From Diadema setosum (taxonomy: Eukaryota; Echinodermata; Echinoidea; Diadematoida; Diadematidae), in NCBI GenBank assembly GCA_033980235.1, contig CM067059.1, positions 19,974,100 to 20,038,099 on the forward strand: a stretch of 64,000 nt of DNA, in the 5' to 3' direction. The notes under the pieces were generated by a model. It had not been told where the DNA came from and did no database searches. It was given only the letters and a program-made list of their open reading frames with translations. Of the stretch, positions 29,995 through 42,500 are shown in pieces; within the stretch, counting starts at the first letter, position 1; each line of letters begins with the position of its first letter. The position numbers and the translations under genes were made by a program.

Positions 29995-30373
29995 TATGTT
30001 TGCACATTTCACGTCAAAATCTACTGTTTGCCAATGTGGAACCGGGAAATGTGCAAACACCGGGAAATTTGCAAGTTTCATCAACGAGAAATATCCTAAA
30101 CATGACGCCGGGAAATGCGCAAACGTTCAATTTTGCCAGGAAATGTGCAAACCAGTTACATGTACTTCAACGATATATTGTGTAACAATGTAGATGGTAG
30201 ATAAGCTCTATATCAAGATTGCGCACGAACTTTCACCATATTTTCTTGATAAAATCCTTAAAGATTTTCACCATGCATACTCGGCAGGAAGCACCATTAC
30301 GGTTATAAGATCTAAATTTGCTTTTAAAAATTCCCCTCCCCCCTTCCTTCGTGTTTGTTTTGTTTTGTTTCTG

Positions 30374-30405
<32 letters not shown>

Positions 30406-31390
30406 GTTTTGTTTTGTTTTGCTTTGTTTTTGTGGGGGGGGGGGGGGGGGAGGGGGTGGGCACCTTGAAGTCCCGAACTATGGTTTTATATTATATTGTT
30501 CCTTTTTTTTTTCGATACTGTGGGGGGGGGGGGGGGCGGAATTTTCACATTTTTAGTGGTCGTATACGGCAGGTGGTCGCTAGACAGGTGGCGGCTCAAA
30601 GCATTTATATATACAATACAGTCAAACCTATCTATAGCGGCCACCCCAAGGGAGACGAAAAATGTGGCCGTTTATAAACAGGAGGCCGCTATATCGCACA
30701 GCGTGGTTCTTTAACAGGCCTTTTCTCTTAGAGGAAATTGTTTTAGTGGCCGTACACGACAGGTGGCCGCTATAGACAGTTGGTCGCTAAGAAAGGTTTG
30801 ACTGTAGCCTTACAGTAAAAACCTGTTTATATAGCGGCCACCCCACAGGAAGACGAGAAAAGTGGCCGTTATAAACAGGAGGCGGCCATAGACGGGTTCT
30901 TTAACCTGCTTTTCTCACGCAGGGAACTGTTTTTAGTGGTCGTATAAACGGCAGGTGGACGTTACAGACAGGTGGTCGCGAAGACAGGTTTTACACAGTC
31001 AAACCTATCAGTATCTATAGTGGCCACTCAAGGAAGTGGCCGTTATACAGGTAGCCGGCCTATAGCCGCTATAGAGAGAAGGTATAGCTAAGACAGGTTA
31101 ACTGTAAATAAAAATGGTATTAATGGTTTATAAGTAGTTTTGATAAGAGTATAGATCTTCCATAAATACACATACTGATACTGATATCGGTAAGGCGAGT
31201 AGTTCGCACATTTCCCGGCTTAATTGACCGTAAGCACACTACCCCGGACCTCACGTTTGCACATTTTCCCGTTGATGCAATTTAGAGATTTGCACATTTC
31301 ACGGCTCCACCCCCCATTTGCAGTGCATGCAGTTTTAGGGATTTGCATATTCAAGGTAAGATTTTATGTGTGCACATTTTTCGAGGGTTG
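29995..31390. repeat. Foldback region with GGGAAATGTGCAAAC repeats in both arms and nested repeats inside
   Basis: The left arm (about 29995-30155) has several AAATGTGCAAAC and CGGGAAAT words. The right arm (about 31195-31390) has GCACATTTCCCGG and GTTTGCACATTTTCCCG in inverted orientation. Between them lie T/G homopolymer runs (30340-30540) and the CAGTCAAACCT MITEs. Confidence 0.6.
30617..31110. mobile_element. Cluster of CAGTCAAACCT-ended MITEs (two or three copies)
   Basis: The first copy runs from ACAGTCAAACCTATCTATAG (30618) to AAGGTTTGACTGTA (30807), with repeated AGCGGCCACC and AGGTGGCCGCTATAGAC inside. Degenerate copies continue from TACAGTAAAAACCTG (about 30813) to AGGTTAACTGTA (about 31107). 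Confidence 0.75.
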
Positions 31391-32330
31391 TACATTATTT
31401 TGAGGTTGTGTGAGGTTGACGTTCACGCCATGGCTCCACATGCATTGGCCCGCGCCGCGCCGGGCCGCTCGGCCCCCGCGTAACACCGTCACTGACAGCA
31501 CCAAATTTGTTCATATTTTTATTTATATATTGGGAGAGGAAAATCTGCATATGTGATCCCAAGAAATTCATAGAGTTGAATATTGGATTACGTTAGATTG
31601 ATCCATCTTACCTAGAGTTGCCAATAGATGCTTGGAATTCGTCAAGAACGGACCACGGTTGTAAAACATCGATACTGCCGCACAAGCAGCTATGCTAGTT
31701 GTGTATAGTAGTCGCACGTACATGTATTGTAGTGTGGTGTTCGCTCCATCAATGTGAAAGAGTAGGATCGAATAAGAGGCTTGGCAGGTGTGTGCAATAC
31801 CAGGGGGGTGAGACCCACAGAATTCTGTGGGTGAGACCACAGCACATTGGGTTAGACCAGGGTGTGGGACAGACTCCCCTATTAGTATTTGTACGTACAC
31901 TGTAGTTTAGTTTCGCAAGTGTTGTACAGTGTACTGCAATATCCCAGGGTTCTGCCGATCGTCTCGTATGGAACGCCATGTGTTGCAAAAGTCAAAAAAC
32001 CCCTCTGAATCCAGCGGTATCATAATACAGTGTATAATATTTTCCCATTTCGTCAGATTGGATCATAACGAGGATTGTCATTCAATGAGGTAACTACACA
32101 GCTCATTCAATGTCATTTCATCAGCACTTGATTTCGTGATTTTTTATTCTAACATTAACGTGTACAAAGCGCGTTCAAACTAAAAATGCATGTGAAACGC
32201 ACTCAAATTTTCTCCAGCACTTAGATTCAAATTCCACGTTTTTGCTTACGTAGATTAGGATTCATAATGTTCTTTGTAGCTCTTCATCTGAATATAAGAA
32301 TAGATTGTGCAAAACCCGTAGCAGAACGGA
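31391..32330. other. Intergenic spacer, nothing recognised
   Basis: A short GC-rich island at 31448-31490 (GCGCCGCGCCGGGCCGC) stands out against the AT-rich background. No gene seen. Confidence 0.5.
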
Positions 32331-32790
32331 TCCGCGAATTTAATTTCAACTATCGGGCAATCCGTTCAAAAGCTATGAATATTTACAGTTTTGGTGCACC
32401 CATGCATCGCTGGATGTAATTTACTATACACAGCCCAGTCGCTGTACATGGTACGTCGCCGATAGCGTAGTAACAGCGTTTGGTCGGGCTTCGCTGGATG
32501 AGAAGAGACTACTACAGTTCGAGGTGTCACTGACATTGAAAACTACACAAAGAAAATATTATTAAGAGATTTCCACAAAACGTCATTCTTTGAGATGAAC
32601 AGTACTCATTCCCTCGTCTTGTTCATGACAATTTAATACAGGTAATCTCCCTGTTTAAAGAGGTAAGAAAAGCCTCTTTTTTAAGCTTGAAAAGTGAGAA
32701 TATACTGACTTATTATGTGTATCGTTATCCTATTGTGACGCCATTAACTGTAGAAGTCTTCTCATCCAGCGATGGCTAGTGACTTTGATG
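32330..32790. mobile_element. Diverged copy of the 33324-33899 MITE
   Basis: It shares ATCGGGCAATCCGTTCAAAAG, TTTACAGTTTTGGTG, a CGCTGGATGAGAAG-like block with ACTACTACAG, and the mirrored TGTAGAAGTCTTCTCATCC. The terminal TTAA tips are not clear. Confidence 0.6.
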
Positions 32791-33323
32791 GTAGACGCAC
32801 AATGAAAACGATCATACATAGTGTCTGCTGGTGTACATCTCGTCATAAACTGCGTAAATCAGCAATAGATTTATGGTAATAATCAGCACCAATAAAACAA
32901 ACAAAAAAATCCCTTATCATAACATTCATCGCAAAAACTGTTATACGAAGCGCTATAAGAGCCAGAGTAATGTTGCCCTCCAAGATGCACCTTCACATTC
33001 CAAACACAAGCAATGTCATGGTGTCAGTGTGCCACATTATGCCGTCATATCCAGCAAATAAAACAACAATAATTTTTTCATGGATTTCCTTTAACTAATC
33101 CAACAGGCTCACTTACATAAATTCACGAAGAAATTAAACAATATATCACCAAGGAGATAATACAGACAATACCGCCTTCAGGATCACCATAGAGCTCTGT
33201 ATAGTTCCGTGATATCACAACACGATGACTGTTTCTGTGCTAGGATCGTCCTGGAAAATGATTAATAACCCTCACTTCGACTAAAACAAAACAAAACAAA
33301 GATCTAACCAAATACGAAAATCC

Positions 33324-33899
33324 TTAAAGGACAAGTTCACCTTCATAAACATAAGGATTGAGAGAATGTAGCAATATTAGCAGAACACATCATTGAAAGT
33401 TTGAGGAAAATCGGACAATCCGTTCAAAAGTTACGAATTTTTGAAGTTTTAATGCAGTAACCACTGGATGAGAAGACTACTGCATTGTATGAATAACTTA
33501 GATGTCACATGCGTACAACAATATAAGGAAAATACAAAGAGAATTTCACAAAATTTCATCTTTTGAAAAAAGTACACATTCCCTTGACTCGTTACCGACA
33601 TATGTTAGGGGTAATATCATTCCCCCTGCCTTTAGAAAGAGGCAAGTCAAGTGCTCTTTTATTATGCGAAAAAAGTGAAAATATGTTGAATTTTCTTTAC
33701 ATTTTCTTTATACTGTTGTACGCATATGACTCTCAAGCTGTAGTAGTCTCCTCATCCAGCGGTTCCAACACAAAAATTTTAAAAATTCATAACTTTTGCA
33801 TCGATTGTCCAATTTTCCTCAAACTTTCACTGATGTGTTCTGCTAATATTGCTGCATTCTCTCAATCCTTATGTTTATGAAGGTGAACTTGTCCTTTAA
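33324..33899. mobile_element. Palindromic MITE flanked by TTAA, family 2, 576 bp
   Basis: TTAA-AGGACAAGTTCACCTTCA is mirrored by TGAAGGTGAACTTGTCCT-TTAA. The arms carry ACATCATTGAAAGTTTGAGG and the GACTACTGC/GTAGTAGTCTCCTCATCCAG blocks. The 105-codon frame inside (33563-33880) is not conserved coding sequence. Confidence 0.9.
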
Positions 33900-34979
33900 G
33901 AGTCCTCTACCGGGAGTAGCAATTTTCCCTGAGGACAAGAGGACAAAACTCAGCGATCACATAAATCTTGACCTGATATAATCGCAAGTTGTAGTCCCCT
34001 CGACCATCAATGCTATATTTACTTTTACGTGTTCGTGCCATCCCTGTATCATGTTTATTCACACTGTCACCATTACAAGCACTTAATTCGTCCGTCCTGA
34101 TTCCGATCCAAAATAATCTAAATATGTATATGCATCCTTTCGATTCGTTTTCGTGTTGATTTCATCTCCACCAAATATAATCACAACAGTTGAATACACA
34201 CCATGACAAGACAATGTAATGAAAAAACAACAACAACAACAACTGTGAACTGAGATTTTTATGTTGTAAATTTTATTGTATGACAAATACCTAAAGAAAG
34301 TTGCTGGATATGCAATTTTAACGAAAACGAAACGAAACATCAGTGCCTGCTGATATTTTCTGTCATTTGGTGATGCCCCATTTACTATATTATATAAATA
34401 TTTGCTCCGTGTTTCTTGTTCTCTTGTTTGTTTTGTTTTATTCAAACGCTGTTAAATTGGTATGCAATCATCCGCTCGGGGTTTTTCCAGCAAGGCAAGT
34501 CTTTAAAGCCATAACCTCGATAAAATGTAATAAATAAAAAATTTTCAGGGCAGACAACCACAGGTTATGGCTTGACGGGCATGATCATCTGTTTTCGAAC
34601 TAATGTACTTGCCAAAAGAGCCTTCGTGTCAAATAGGTATAGTTTACGTTACATATTCGAATGTTATGCATACCTTTTAAACAAAGGTTGTTCTTGACAA
34701 CCTGAAAGCTTATCCTAGGATTGTCCGACGTACAACAAATAATATGCAAACTGGATTCCAGCAATTGAATTTCATTTAAAGCAAGTTAATGGAAGAGCTC
34801 GTCTCTATGTTCTTGGGAATGAAACATCCCTGAATTTGTATACATTATGAAAATGGGTTGTGGGCCATATCCCAGGGCCGATACGTCAGAGGTTCAGGGG
34901 TTATTACAATCGGCGTTCATAATTAGATCGAAACTACTAACCCGGTGAAATCACCATCCACGTCGAGCTCTGTTCGTAA

Positions 34980-34991
34980 TTGCGGTGCCGT

Positions 34992-35075
<84 letters not shown>
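34980..35075. repeat. (CT)n(TA)n microsatellite
   Basis: A CT run at about 34998-35032 passes directly into a TA run to about 35073. Confidence 0.95.
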
Positions 35076-35379
35076 CATATATCTTCCATTACTCATGATT
35101 GAAACATAGAGATCATTATGTTCTGAAGTGGACTATTCACATAATTGTATCTGTATCTGTTATTGTGTTTCCAACTCTTTTTTTTTTCATTTTTGCTGTA
35201 CCTGGAGAACCAAAGCAAAATCAAACCAAAAGAATAGAAAGGTTGCTCAGTGGTTATTCAATCATTTCACTTGTTAGAAGGACGGTTTGATAAAATTGGT
35301 CTATATTCACGCCAGCCTTGTGGGTTAATTGCAGCTGCAATATTAAATACTCTTGCAACATACTGGCATTAACAAACAA

Positions 35380-35456
35380 ACACACATACACACACACACA
35401 AGCACACACGCACACACACACACACACACATACACACATATATATATATATATATG
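35380..35456. repeat. (CA)n(TA)n microsatellite
   Basis: CACACA tracts from about 35384 to 35437 change to TATATA until about 35455. Confidence 0.95.
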
Positions 35457-35763
35457 CATATAGATACTTTATTTTCTGCAAATCAATATACATAAATTAC
35501 ATAATCATGAACATGTAGAAAATATACAAAGTAAATTTAAAACAGAGTCGTTTGACTTCCATAAACAAGGATATAATGTAACAGGAAATTAATGATAATA
35601 TCCTAATACAGTATGCCTGTCTATGTAGCAGGGATTACAATCACAATAATTATGTATACGAAGCGATTATGCAGAGGGCCGCCATTGTAAGCATTGCTTG
35701 AAAAGATGGCCGGCCCGAGGAAAAGGTAGGGACGTACTAGATTCGTAACAATACAAATTCTGC

Positions 35764-35773
35764 TGCGAATATA

Positions 35774-35823
<50 letters not shown>
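35764..35823. repeat. (TA)n microsatellite
   Basis: An uninterrupted TA tract of about 40 bp follows a mixed TATG start. It lies about 50 bp left of the foldback element at 35875. Confidence 0.95.
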
Positions 35824-35827
<4 letters not shown>

Positions 35828-35874
35828 GAAGCGGGCTTGGCCTCGTACGTATGGATGCTGCATTATCTGTATGC

Positions 35875-36214
35875 ATAGGTGTGACGGAGGAATGACTCGC
35901 AGACGTTGTTCACTATAGCCTTTTATTCTCCCGAGCTTTCGACCGAGTTACCAGTCTTTTTCAAGGGCTTGGGACGTAAACACAAAAGCAGTTGCTGTCT
36001 ATATTCCGTTTGATTGACTTTTATATTTGGCCTTGTTTTTGCCTTACTTTGTTCAAAATGTATGCAAATTGGTTGCTTTTCTGCTTTGGTGTTTACGTCC
36101 CAAGCCCTTGAAAAAGACTGGTAACTCGGTCGAAAGCTCGGGAGAATAAAAGGCTACATATATTCCAGTGAACATTACTGCAACGTCTGCGAGTCATTCC
36201 TCCGTCACACCTAT
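35875..36214. mobile_element. Foldback element, 340 bp, between two TA tracts
   Basis: ATAGGTGTGACGGAGGAATG is mirrored by CATTCCTCCGTCACACCTAT. The arms also share AAAAGACTGGTAACTCGGTC and AGCTCGGGAGAATAAAAGGC in inverted order, with a short unpaired centre. It has no coding capacity. Confidence 0.9.
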
Positions 36215-36219
36215 TGTAT

Positions 36220-36228
36220 TTATATATG

Positions 36229-36275
<47 letters not shown>
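36220..36275. repeat. (TA)n microsatellite
   Basis: The TA tract begins within 10 bp of the right tip of the foldback element. Confidence 0.95.
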
Positions 36276-38309
36276 TGTCATGAATATGCATAAATCTATG
36301 CAAATTACATGTGTATATGCGCATGCGGAGCCCATACGATGGAAGCTTAATCGAGAGACACACATCATGGATCTCGGGGGAAATCAAGTATACATTTTGA
36401 CGATATCTCATAATCCACATAGTGTTTTGTCCGAGTTTTAGTCGAAATGAGAGGTGCGCAGAGTGGGGACTCCTTTCGCCTCCTCGACGTTATAACAATG
36501 TACATTCCTAAATCCCTTTTACAGTGTGTGGTTCGGATCGACCTCCAAACTGTTACTTTAGATCTGACATGAATGATTATAATGAATTTTTGGCCATCAA
36601 AATGCCTTTCCAAGAGACAGTTATGGTGGGAAACTAAGGAATTTAAGTCAGCATGGTCTGAAAACTTCTGCGCCCATCTTAACCACTTTGAGAGTCGATT
36701 GCGTGAAATAGGCAGTTCGCACAATTTTCTTGATTCTAAGGTTACCAGGATCACGTAACAGGGGTATTGTACAGTCTACAGAGGAGCTTTATCATCCGAA
36801 GGATTACGTCATTTATTGGCTCTCTATCACTCCACGATAATCCAATGCGCGACACACATTTCTATATTAGTGTCTGTACATTTTCAATTATCTCTGATGT
36901 CTGCAACAAAGGATCATTCTGATCTTTGTACGAGAAACATTGGAACTTGATTTAGTTATGATTACATTACAGGTCAGCAATTTGTTTTTTCTTTGTAGGG
37001 ATGTTTGTATAAGTTGAGATAATTCACGAACCAACGAGTGAAAAGGATAAAAACGGGACCAAAGAATCCCAGCCCAGTACTAATCTACGTCTAGCATCTT
37101 ATCACGCATTATGGCTTCGGTTTGTATTCCACAACGAGCGGCCTTTTTTTTTTCTTTTTTTTTTGGTACTATATTTTCAGTCACGTTGACAAACGTCGTG
37201 GCAAGGTTGAACGCGGAATAGTCCGCGAAATCTCTCGTGCTTTCAATCCTTGATATACCTAGCTGGTCTGTTAGCCTCGAATAGGATACGAAACCTGAGT
37301 CACATGGCATTTGCTTATTCTTTTGTACGTGTGCAAAAGAGAGAAGGCATATAGGCCTACATCATTGCAAACGAGAAAACGATAAAAAAAGTTCCAAACT
37401 GTGCAATCAGATAAATGCAGTCCCTGCGTTGGTCGTAGTCAGATTCTACCTGCCAGTTTCCCTGGGTTGTCATGTCATATTAACATTATATTGTTAGCAT
37501 TGATGGATCCGATATATTGTACATATACATGCTTTAGAAAACACAGAATATGGTCTTTCAATTCTTGATTTGTTATGCAAAAAAAAAATGCAGCTTGAAA
37601 TATGATTTCGTCAGAAGGTTGTTCCTGGGATTTCGTCTTCTATACATAGAATGCATTAGATCATATGTGGTTCTCAGGTCATTTTGCCAGAGAGTGTATT
37701 ACAGATGTTTGCCCATAAAAGTTGTGTTTCTGAAATTAATGCATTCACTAAAAGGAATAATTGCACACCTCTGCCTGCATCTTTGTACTAAGAAGGGAGA
37801 GAAGGTGAATTTGACACCCATGATGAAAAAAAAAATGACCAGTTTTTTTTTTTTTTTTTCAATGCTAAAAACAAATGACGCATTCAACATAAGAGCAAAT
37901 TTTCCCTTTCAAAATTGTCGAGTAGTAAAAACTTTATTGGCTCTAAACAAAATTGCCTTGGAAAACGAAGTCTGTGAAAAAGATATTGTGTACCACTGCC
38001 ATAGTTTTTATCAAACGAATATAATATCAAGAGATAGATACATAGAAATGCAAATTGATGACCATGGATCCAGAATATTGAAGAATAATGCGAATTGAAG
38101 AAATGTAGTATATATCTTACACAACTGCTCTTTATACATATATCTCGCTGTTCGCAAAAGACTTTTCTTTCCAGCATTCAAAGTACAAGCAGTGAAAACA
38201 TGCTGATATTTGCTCACTACAATTCCAGCTGTGAGTCTCACGATTATCTAGTAGGGATCATCCCAAGAGTTCTATAACACCCACGAGTAATCCGGCCTAC
38301 GAATTAGAC
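36276..38309. other. Intergenic spacer with an unassigned open frame
   Basis: The longest frame in the window (37550-38098, plus, 182 codons) is here. It contains A- and T-run encoded KKK and FFFFF stretches and resembles nothing I know. I do not call it a gene. No repeat was recognised. Confidence 0.4.
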
Positions 38310-38690
38310 ATTGAAAAAAAAAGGTCCATGAGCCACATAGCCTATGCACGAGCTAGACACCAAGTAAAACAGGCCCTCTAGGATAGATACTAAGATAGAT
38401 ACTAAGTAGAACAGGCCCTGAGCTAGACAGTAGGCAAAAAAAAAAGGCCCATGAGCTCGACACTATAGATAGGCACATAAGGCCCACGAGCTCAACACGA
38501 GATAAGCGAAAAAGACCTCAGAGATCGACACAGTGAGTGCATTAAGCCCCGTGAAGTAATGTCGAGCTCGGGGTCATTTTTTGCCTAGTGTCGAGCACGT
38601 GGGTCTTGTTATCCTATAGTGTTGAGCACGTGGGTCCCATTTGCCTATAGTGTTGAGCTATTGGTCTTGCTAACCTAGTGTCTAGGGTAG
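38310..38690. repeat. Mirror array of ~40-45-bp units (GAGCTCGACACTA...GGCCCA)
   Basis: GAGCTAGACA, AGGCCC and ATGAGCTCGACACTATAG words recur about every 40-45 bp up to about 38560. After that the same words appear inverted (CCTAGTGTCGAGCACGTGGGTC, CCTATAGTGTTGAGCACGTGG). It is an imperfect palindromic array. Confidence 0.65.
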
Positions 38691-38905
38691 TGATTCAGCT
38701 CAGTCGATAGCGCGTCGACCCCCAGATCCCAGGGTACCGGGTTCGAATCGTCAGTCTCACTGGGCAATGTTGTGTGTAAGCATTCTGTCCCCTCTAGTAA
38801 GAGACAAAAACGCTTCGTTCCATGGACAACACATTAAAATAGAATGGAGGTCCCGATTGCGAGTTAGCCACTTTCATTACTGACGTCGCTCGACCTATAA
38901 CTACC
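38690..38905 (+). mobile_element. tRNA-derived SINE-like element
   Basis: CAGCTCAGTCGATAGCGCG resembles a tRNA A box and GGGTTCGAATCG, 40 bp on, is a good B box. This is the spacing expected of an internal RNA polymerase III promoter. No complete cloverleaf or acceptor stem can be drawn, so it is not called a tRNA gene. The body after the B box includes AGACAAAAACGCTTCGTTCC. Confidence 0.6.
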
Positions 38906-39486
38906 GCAGAATAAAAATGGTACAACATGAGCTGACGCGGAAGAGTAAAAAAGGAATCACAATGCCTAACAAAGCTTCAGTAAAAATTTACGTCCATAAA
39001 CAAAGGGTCTTTTCCTGGGTACAGAAAAGTACCCTATTACAAACAAAACATCAAAAGTTATTTAAAAGCTTGCATGAAAATAAGAATGACGAGTATGAGC
39101 ATTATAGGCAGATACTGTGAAAATCACTCTGTGTGTACTTCCTCGATTACATGCAATAGTGACGAGAATCAATTTTTGTTTCTCACATCAAATTCTCTCT
39201 TAGATAGCATACCATTAATTAGCCTAAACGAATTAATTGTCACTAAAACAGAGAAAAGGACCTTTTCAACATTTGACTCAATATTTAACATAATGTCGTG
39301 ACAAACAATATACTACACTAAATAATGTTCCACATTATAGGATTCAGCACTGATTTTACTTATCTTTTAAAAATTACTGATACTTCCACCCTCAGTCAAG
39401 TAGCATCTTGTGTACCACTGTGCAATAACATTGCAATTCATTTTCCTTGCTCACGAATCTGTACTCTCACTAAAATTTCTTTGTGT

Positions 39487-39565
39487 TTATTTCAATTCTG
39501 CTCGCTTGGTAATCCATTCTCTTCCAGCAGAAGGCTTAAGGTTCATCCAGTATTCCGTTGACGCC
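39487..39565 (-). CDS. BHMT: BHMT-B exon 8 (last, with stop)
   Basis: This exon encodes [20 protein letters not shown], then RAELK and a TAA stop at 39489-39487. The acceptor is CTACAG|GGC. The stop codon is part of an AATAAA hexamer (39486-39491), so another polyadenylation signal is probably used downstream unless the 3' UTR is very short. Confidence 0.88.
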
Positions 39566-42500
39566 CTGTAGAGCGGACAAACATTGAACGAAATAATAAT
39601 AGTCTATTACAGTATTAGTACAAGCGTTGCACGCCTGTCATCGTAATAATTGACTATCGCAATTATTGACTTTTAATCTTGATTATATCGCAAAATATGT
39701 CTCTGGACTATATGAATTAAGTCATGATACACAGTGGATTTGCGTAAATAAATTTGAGAACACATAAACGTGACAGTGAAAGCAATACGTACAAAAAGAA
39801 CTCGGACGAATAGAAAATGTTTATATTGTGATGTGTTCCATAAACGTTAGATATACAGAGCGTATAAAAGAAAAAGGTAATCCAATTTTGGAGGGCTACC
39901 ATTTCATAATTGTCAGCTATGAAGAGCACAGTCTTGGTTGTGAGAAAAGGGGAATTCTTCCTCTTTCCATTGATACCTAATTATGCTGACAATATTGTCA
40001 TGTATGACTGAGCACGTGAACTGTGAAGACAACAATGACAAATTGCACTTTTTCCAAGTTTGCATGTTATTGTTAATTAAGGAACAATGCATGTCTCACT
40101 GCGTGGATGAGATCTGTTAATGAAAGTTGCCATAGGCCAGCCTGTACGAATGCAGGTTTGTGTTTAGAGTTTGTCTTTAGGGTTTGTCTTCAGGCTTTCT
40201 CCCAACATTTTATGGTCCATAATTGGCCTTTTATCCGATAACTTGGTCGCTCCCACGTGTAGGCCAACCCGCACAGTCCATTTTTCTCTGTTCATATTCA
40301 ACACATATAGCTCCCAGTGACAACCATGTCATGAATATGAAGAGAGTAAAATGGATAATGGTTTTGCCTTAATGGGAATGACCAAGTTATCGACAACATG
40401 GCCATATTGAAGGTTATGAACCATAAAACGTTAGAAGAAACCTTAGACACGAATCTGCAGTCGTGCAGGCTGTCCTGACGATTTTACCACTTTCAATGAC
40501 AGATCTCATCCATGCAGTGAGACCATGTATTGCTCCTTCACAATAACGCGCAAACTTGGAAAAAGTGCATTTTGTCATTGTTGTCTTTAAAACTCACGTG
40601 CTCACTCATGCATGACATTTGTCAACATAATTAGGTATCAATGAAAAGAGGAAGAGTTCCCCTTTCCTCACAATCTACATTGTGCTCTCCATAGCTGACA
40701 ATTATAAAATAGTAGCCCTCCAAAGTTGATTACCTTTTTCATACGCACTGTAGACATAGATAATAACAAAATTATGTGGATTCATCTTATCGTCAATGAG
40801 ACAATAATGACAGTGTGCATGATAGACCTTTTTTTTTTTTAGGTTAACAAAACGCAAGGCAAGAAACTTCCTTGCACAAGAAAGAGCTTGAACGAGAGTA
40901 TGTGTTTGAGTGTATGAACTCTATCAATTAATGTAATGTATAGGACAGATGATAATTTTACACAGTTCAAAAGAACTGAAAATCTCCAAAAAAAAATTAT
41001 CTTTCACTGAAAATTACCTGCTCCGCTCTGATTTGAAAAAACTGAGCGCCAAGGCGTGAGGAAAGTTCGACTTATCATTCCCTGGAAAGTCGTGTCCACG
41101 TTCTTTACGGAGCTATAACAAGTCGGGACGACATAAGTGTAAAGAAAAAAATTAAGACAGACAATGCAGCGTTTTGAGATGAAAAGGAAAATGTGAGTTT
41201 TATCTCGTTCAACGTACAAGATTTAGCTTAAAATTGACAGTATTAGTTGATCTTACTTGAGTGTGTGTGTGTGCGTGTGTGTGTGCGTGTGTGTGTGTTA
41301 TCTTTTGCACGTATTCTAAGATACATAACATTCATGGGTCACACAATTCAAAATGACGGCTTTGAATTTATATAGATTTTACATAATCTGGGAGGGAGCC
41401 TCCCTTCAGACGAAACAATTTAAACTGCATTCAGAAATATTCTACCATTTCTAGTTCTCAAACATGTCAAAAGTGCAACATTGAGAGGACATAATTTGGT
41501 ATTTTTCTATACCTATATACAAATAGCTTATTTAGTTTCGTTATTATTATTTTGATAATCATTTTGACACGATTAACCACGACATTCTTCTTTATAAACC
41601 TAATCATTATGGTATACGTGGGAAGGCCTTGGAGTGGTTCAGAAGCTACTGTATTTGAAAGACAGAAAACAATTTGTTTGTACAAACAATGAAAAATCTT
41701 CCTTGCGCTCAGTTGATTGTGGAGTTCCACAAGGAAGTATACTAGGGCCGTTACTTTTTGTTATCTACATCAATGATTTTCCAAATTTTTTAAATGTTTT
41801 CTTTTATATTATTTGCAGATGATTCTTATCTTTTCTTTTCTCATTCAAATCCTCATACATAATAGTTGATGTCATGAATATAGAATTGAACAAGATAATG
41901 CAATGGCTAAGAGCAAATAGATTATCGCTTAATTTGCAGAAAACAAATGTGATGTTGTTTAGTAATACCCTTGATAAATTGCCACATGATATAATTTTTG
42001 AAAATGAAGTGATAAAACAGGTCTATTCTGTTAGATTTCTTGGTGTAACTGTAGACAGTAAGCGTTCTTTCAACAGTACCCGTTAACTCATTAGAAGTTG
42101 AATTATCAGAGGAAGCCGTGGGGTTGCTCCCTTGGCCATCTGAGGCCGCCCGCTTTTTGAAGATTTTGTGTTTAACCGTTTCTATTGTTTCTACGTGGAA
42201 TATGTGATTGAGTAATTTGAGGAAGGTTACGGGTCAGCAGGGATGTGTCGGAATTGTTTTTGTGATGAGTAAGTTGTTTGGTAGAGTCATGGGCTTTCAA
42301 ATGGATATATCGTGATAGGGGTAAATGTATGGTGATTTTTGTATGTATGGTTGGAAAGTTGTTGGGAGGAGGGGGGCATTGTAAAACAATAAAGCAGTTC
42401 TGAAGATGTTATGTTTTTATTACCATTATTATCATCCGATCATCACCCTCAACTTTTTTTTTTCCTTTTCTTATTTTAGTCATTGGCACAGACTAGTCAT

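Noticed and set aside
33563..33880. 105-codon plus frame
   Set aside because: It lies wholly in the right arm of a palindromic MITE, and the related copies at 32330 and 60537 do not keep it open.
36365..36754. 129-codon minus frame next to the 35875 foldback
   Set aside because: No recognised domain, no codon or context support, and a competing plus frame overlaps it.
37550..38098. Longest open frame in the window (182 codons, plus)
   Set aside because: It includes homopolymer-encoded KKK and FFFFF runs, matches no family I know, and has no splice or neighbour context. Long chance frames are expected in AT-rich 64 kb.
38693..38765. tRNA gene
   Set aside because: A and B boxes are present but no acceptor-stem pairing or proper anticodon arm can be drawn, so SINE is the better call.
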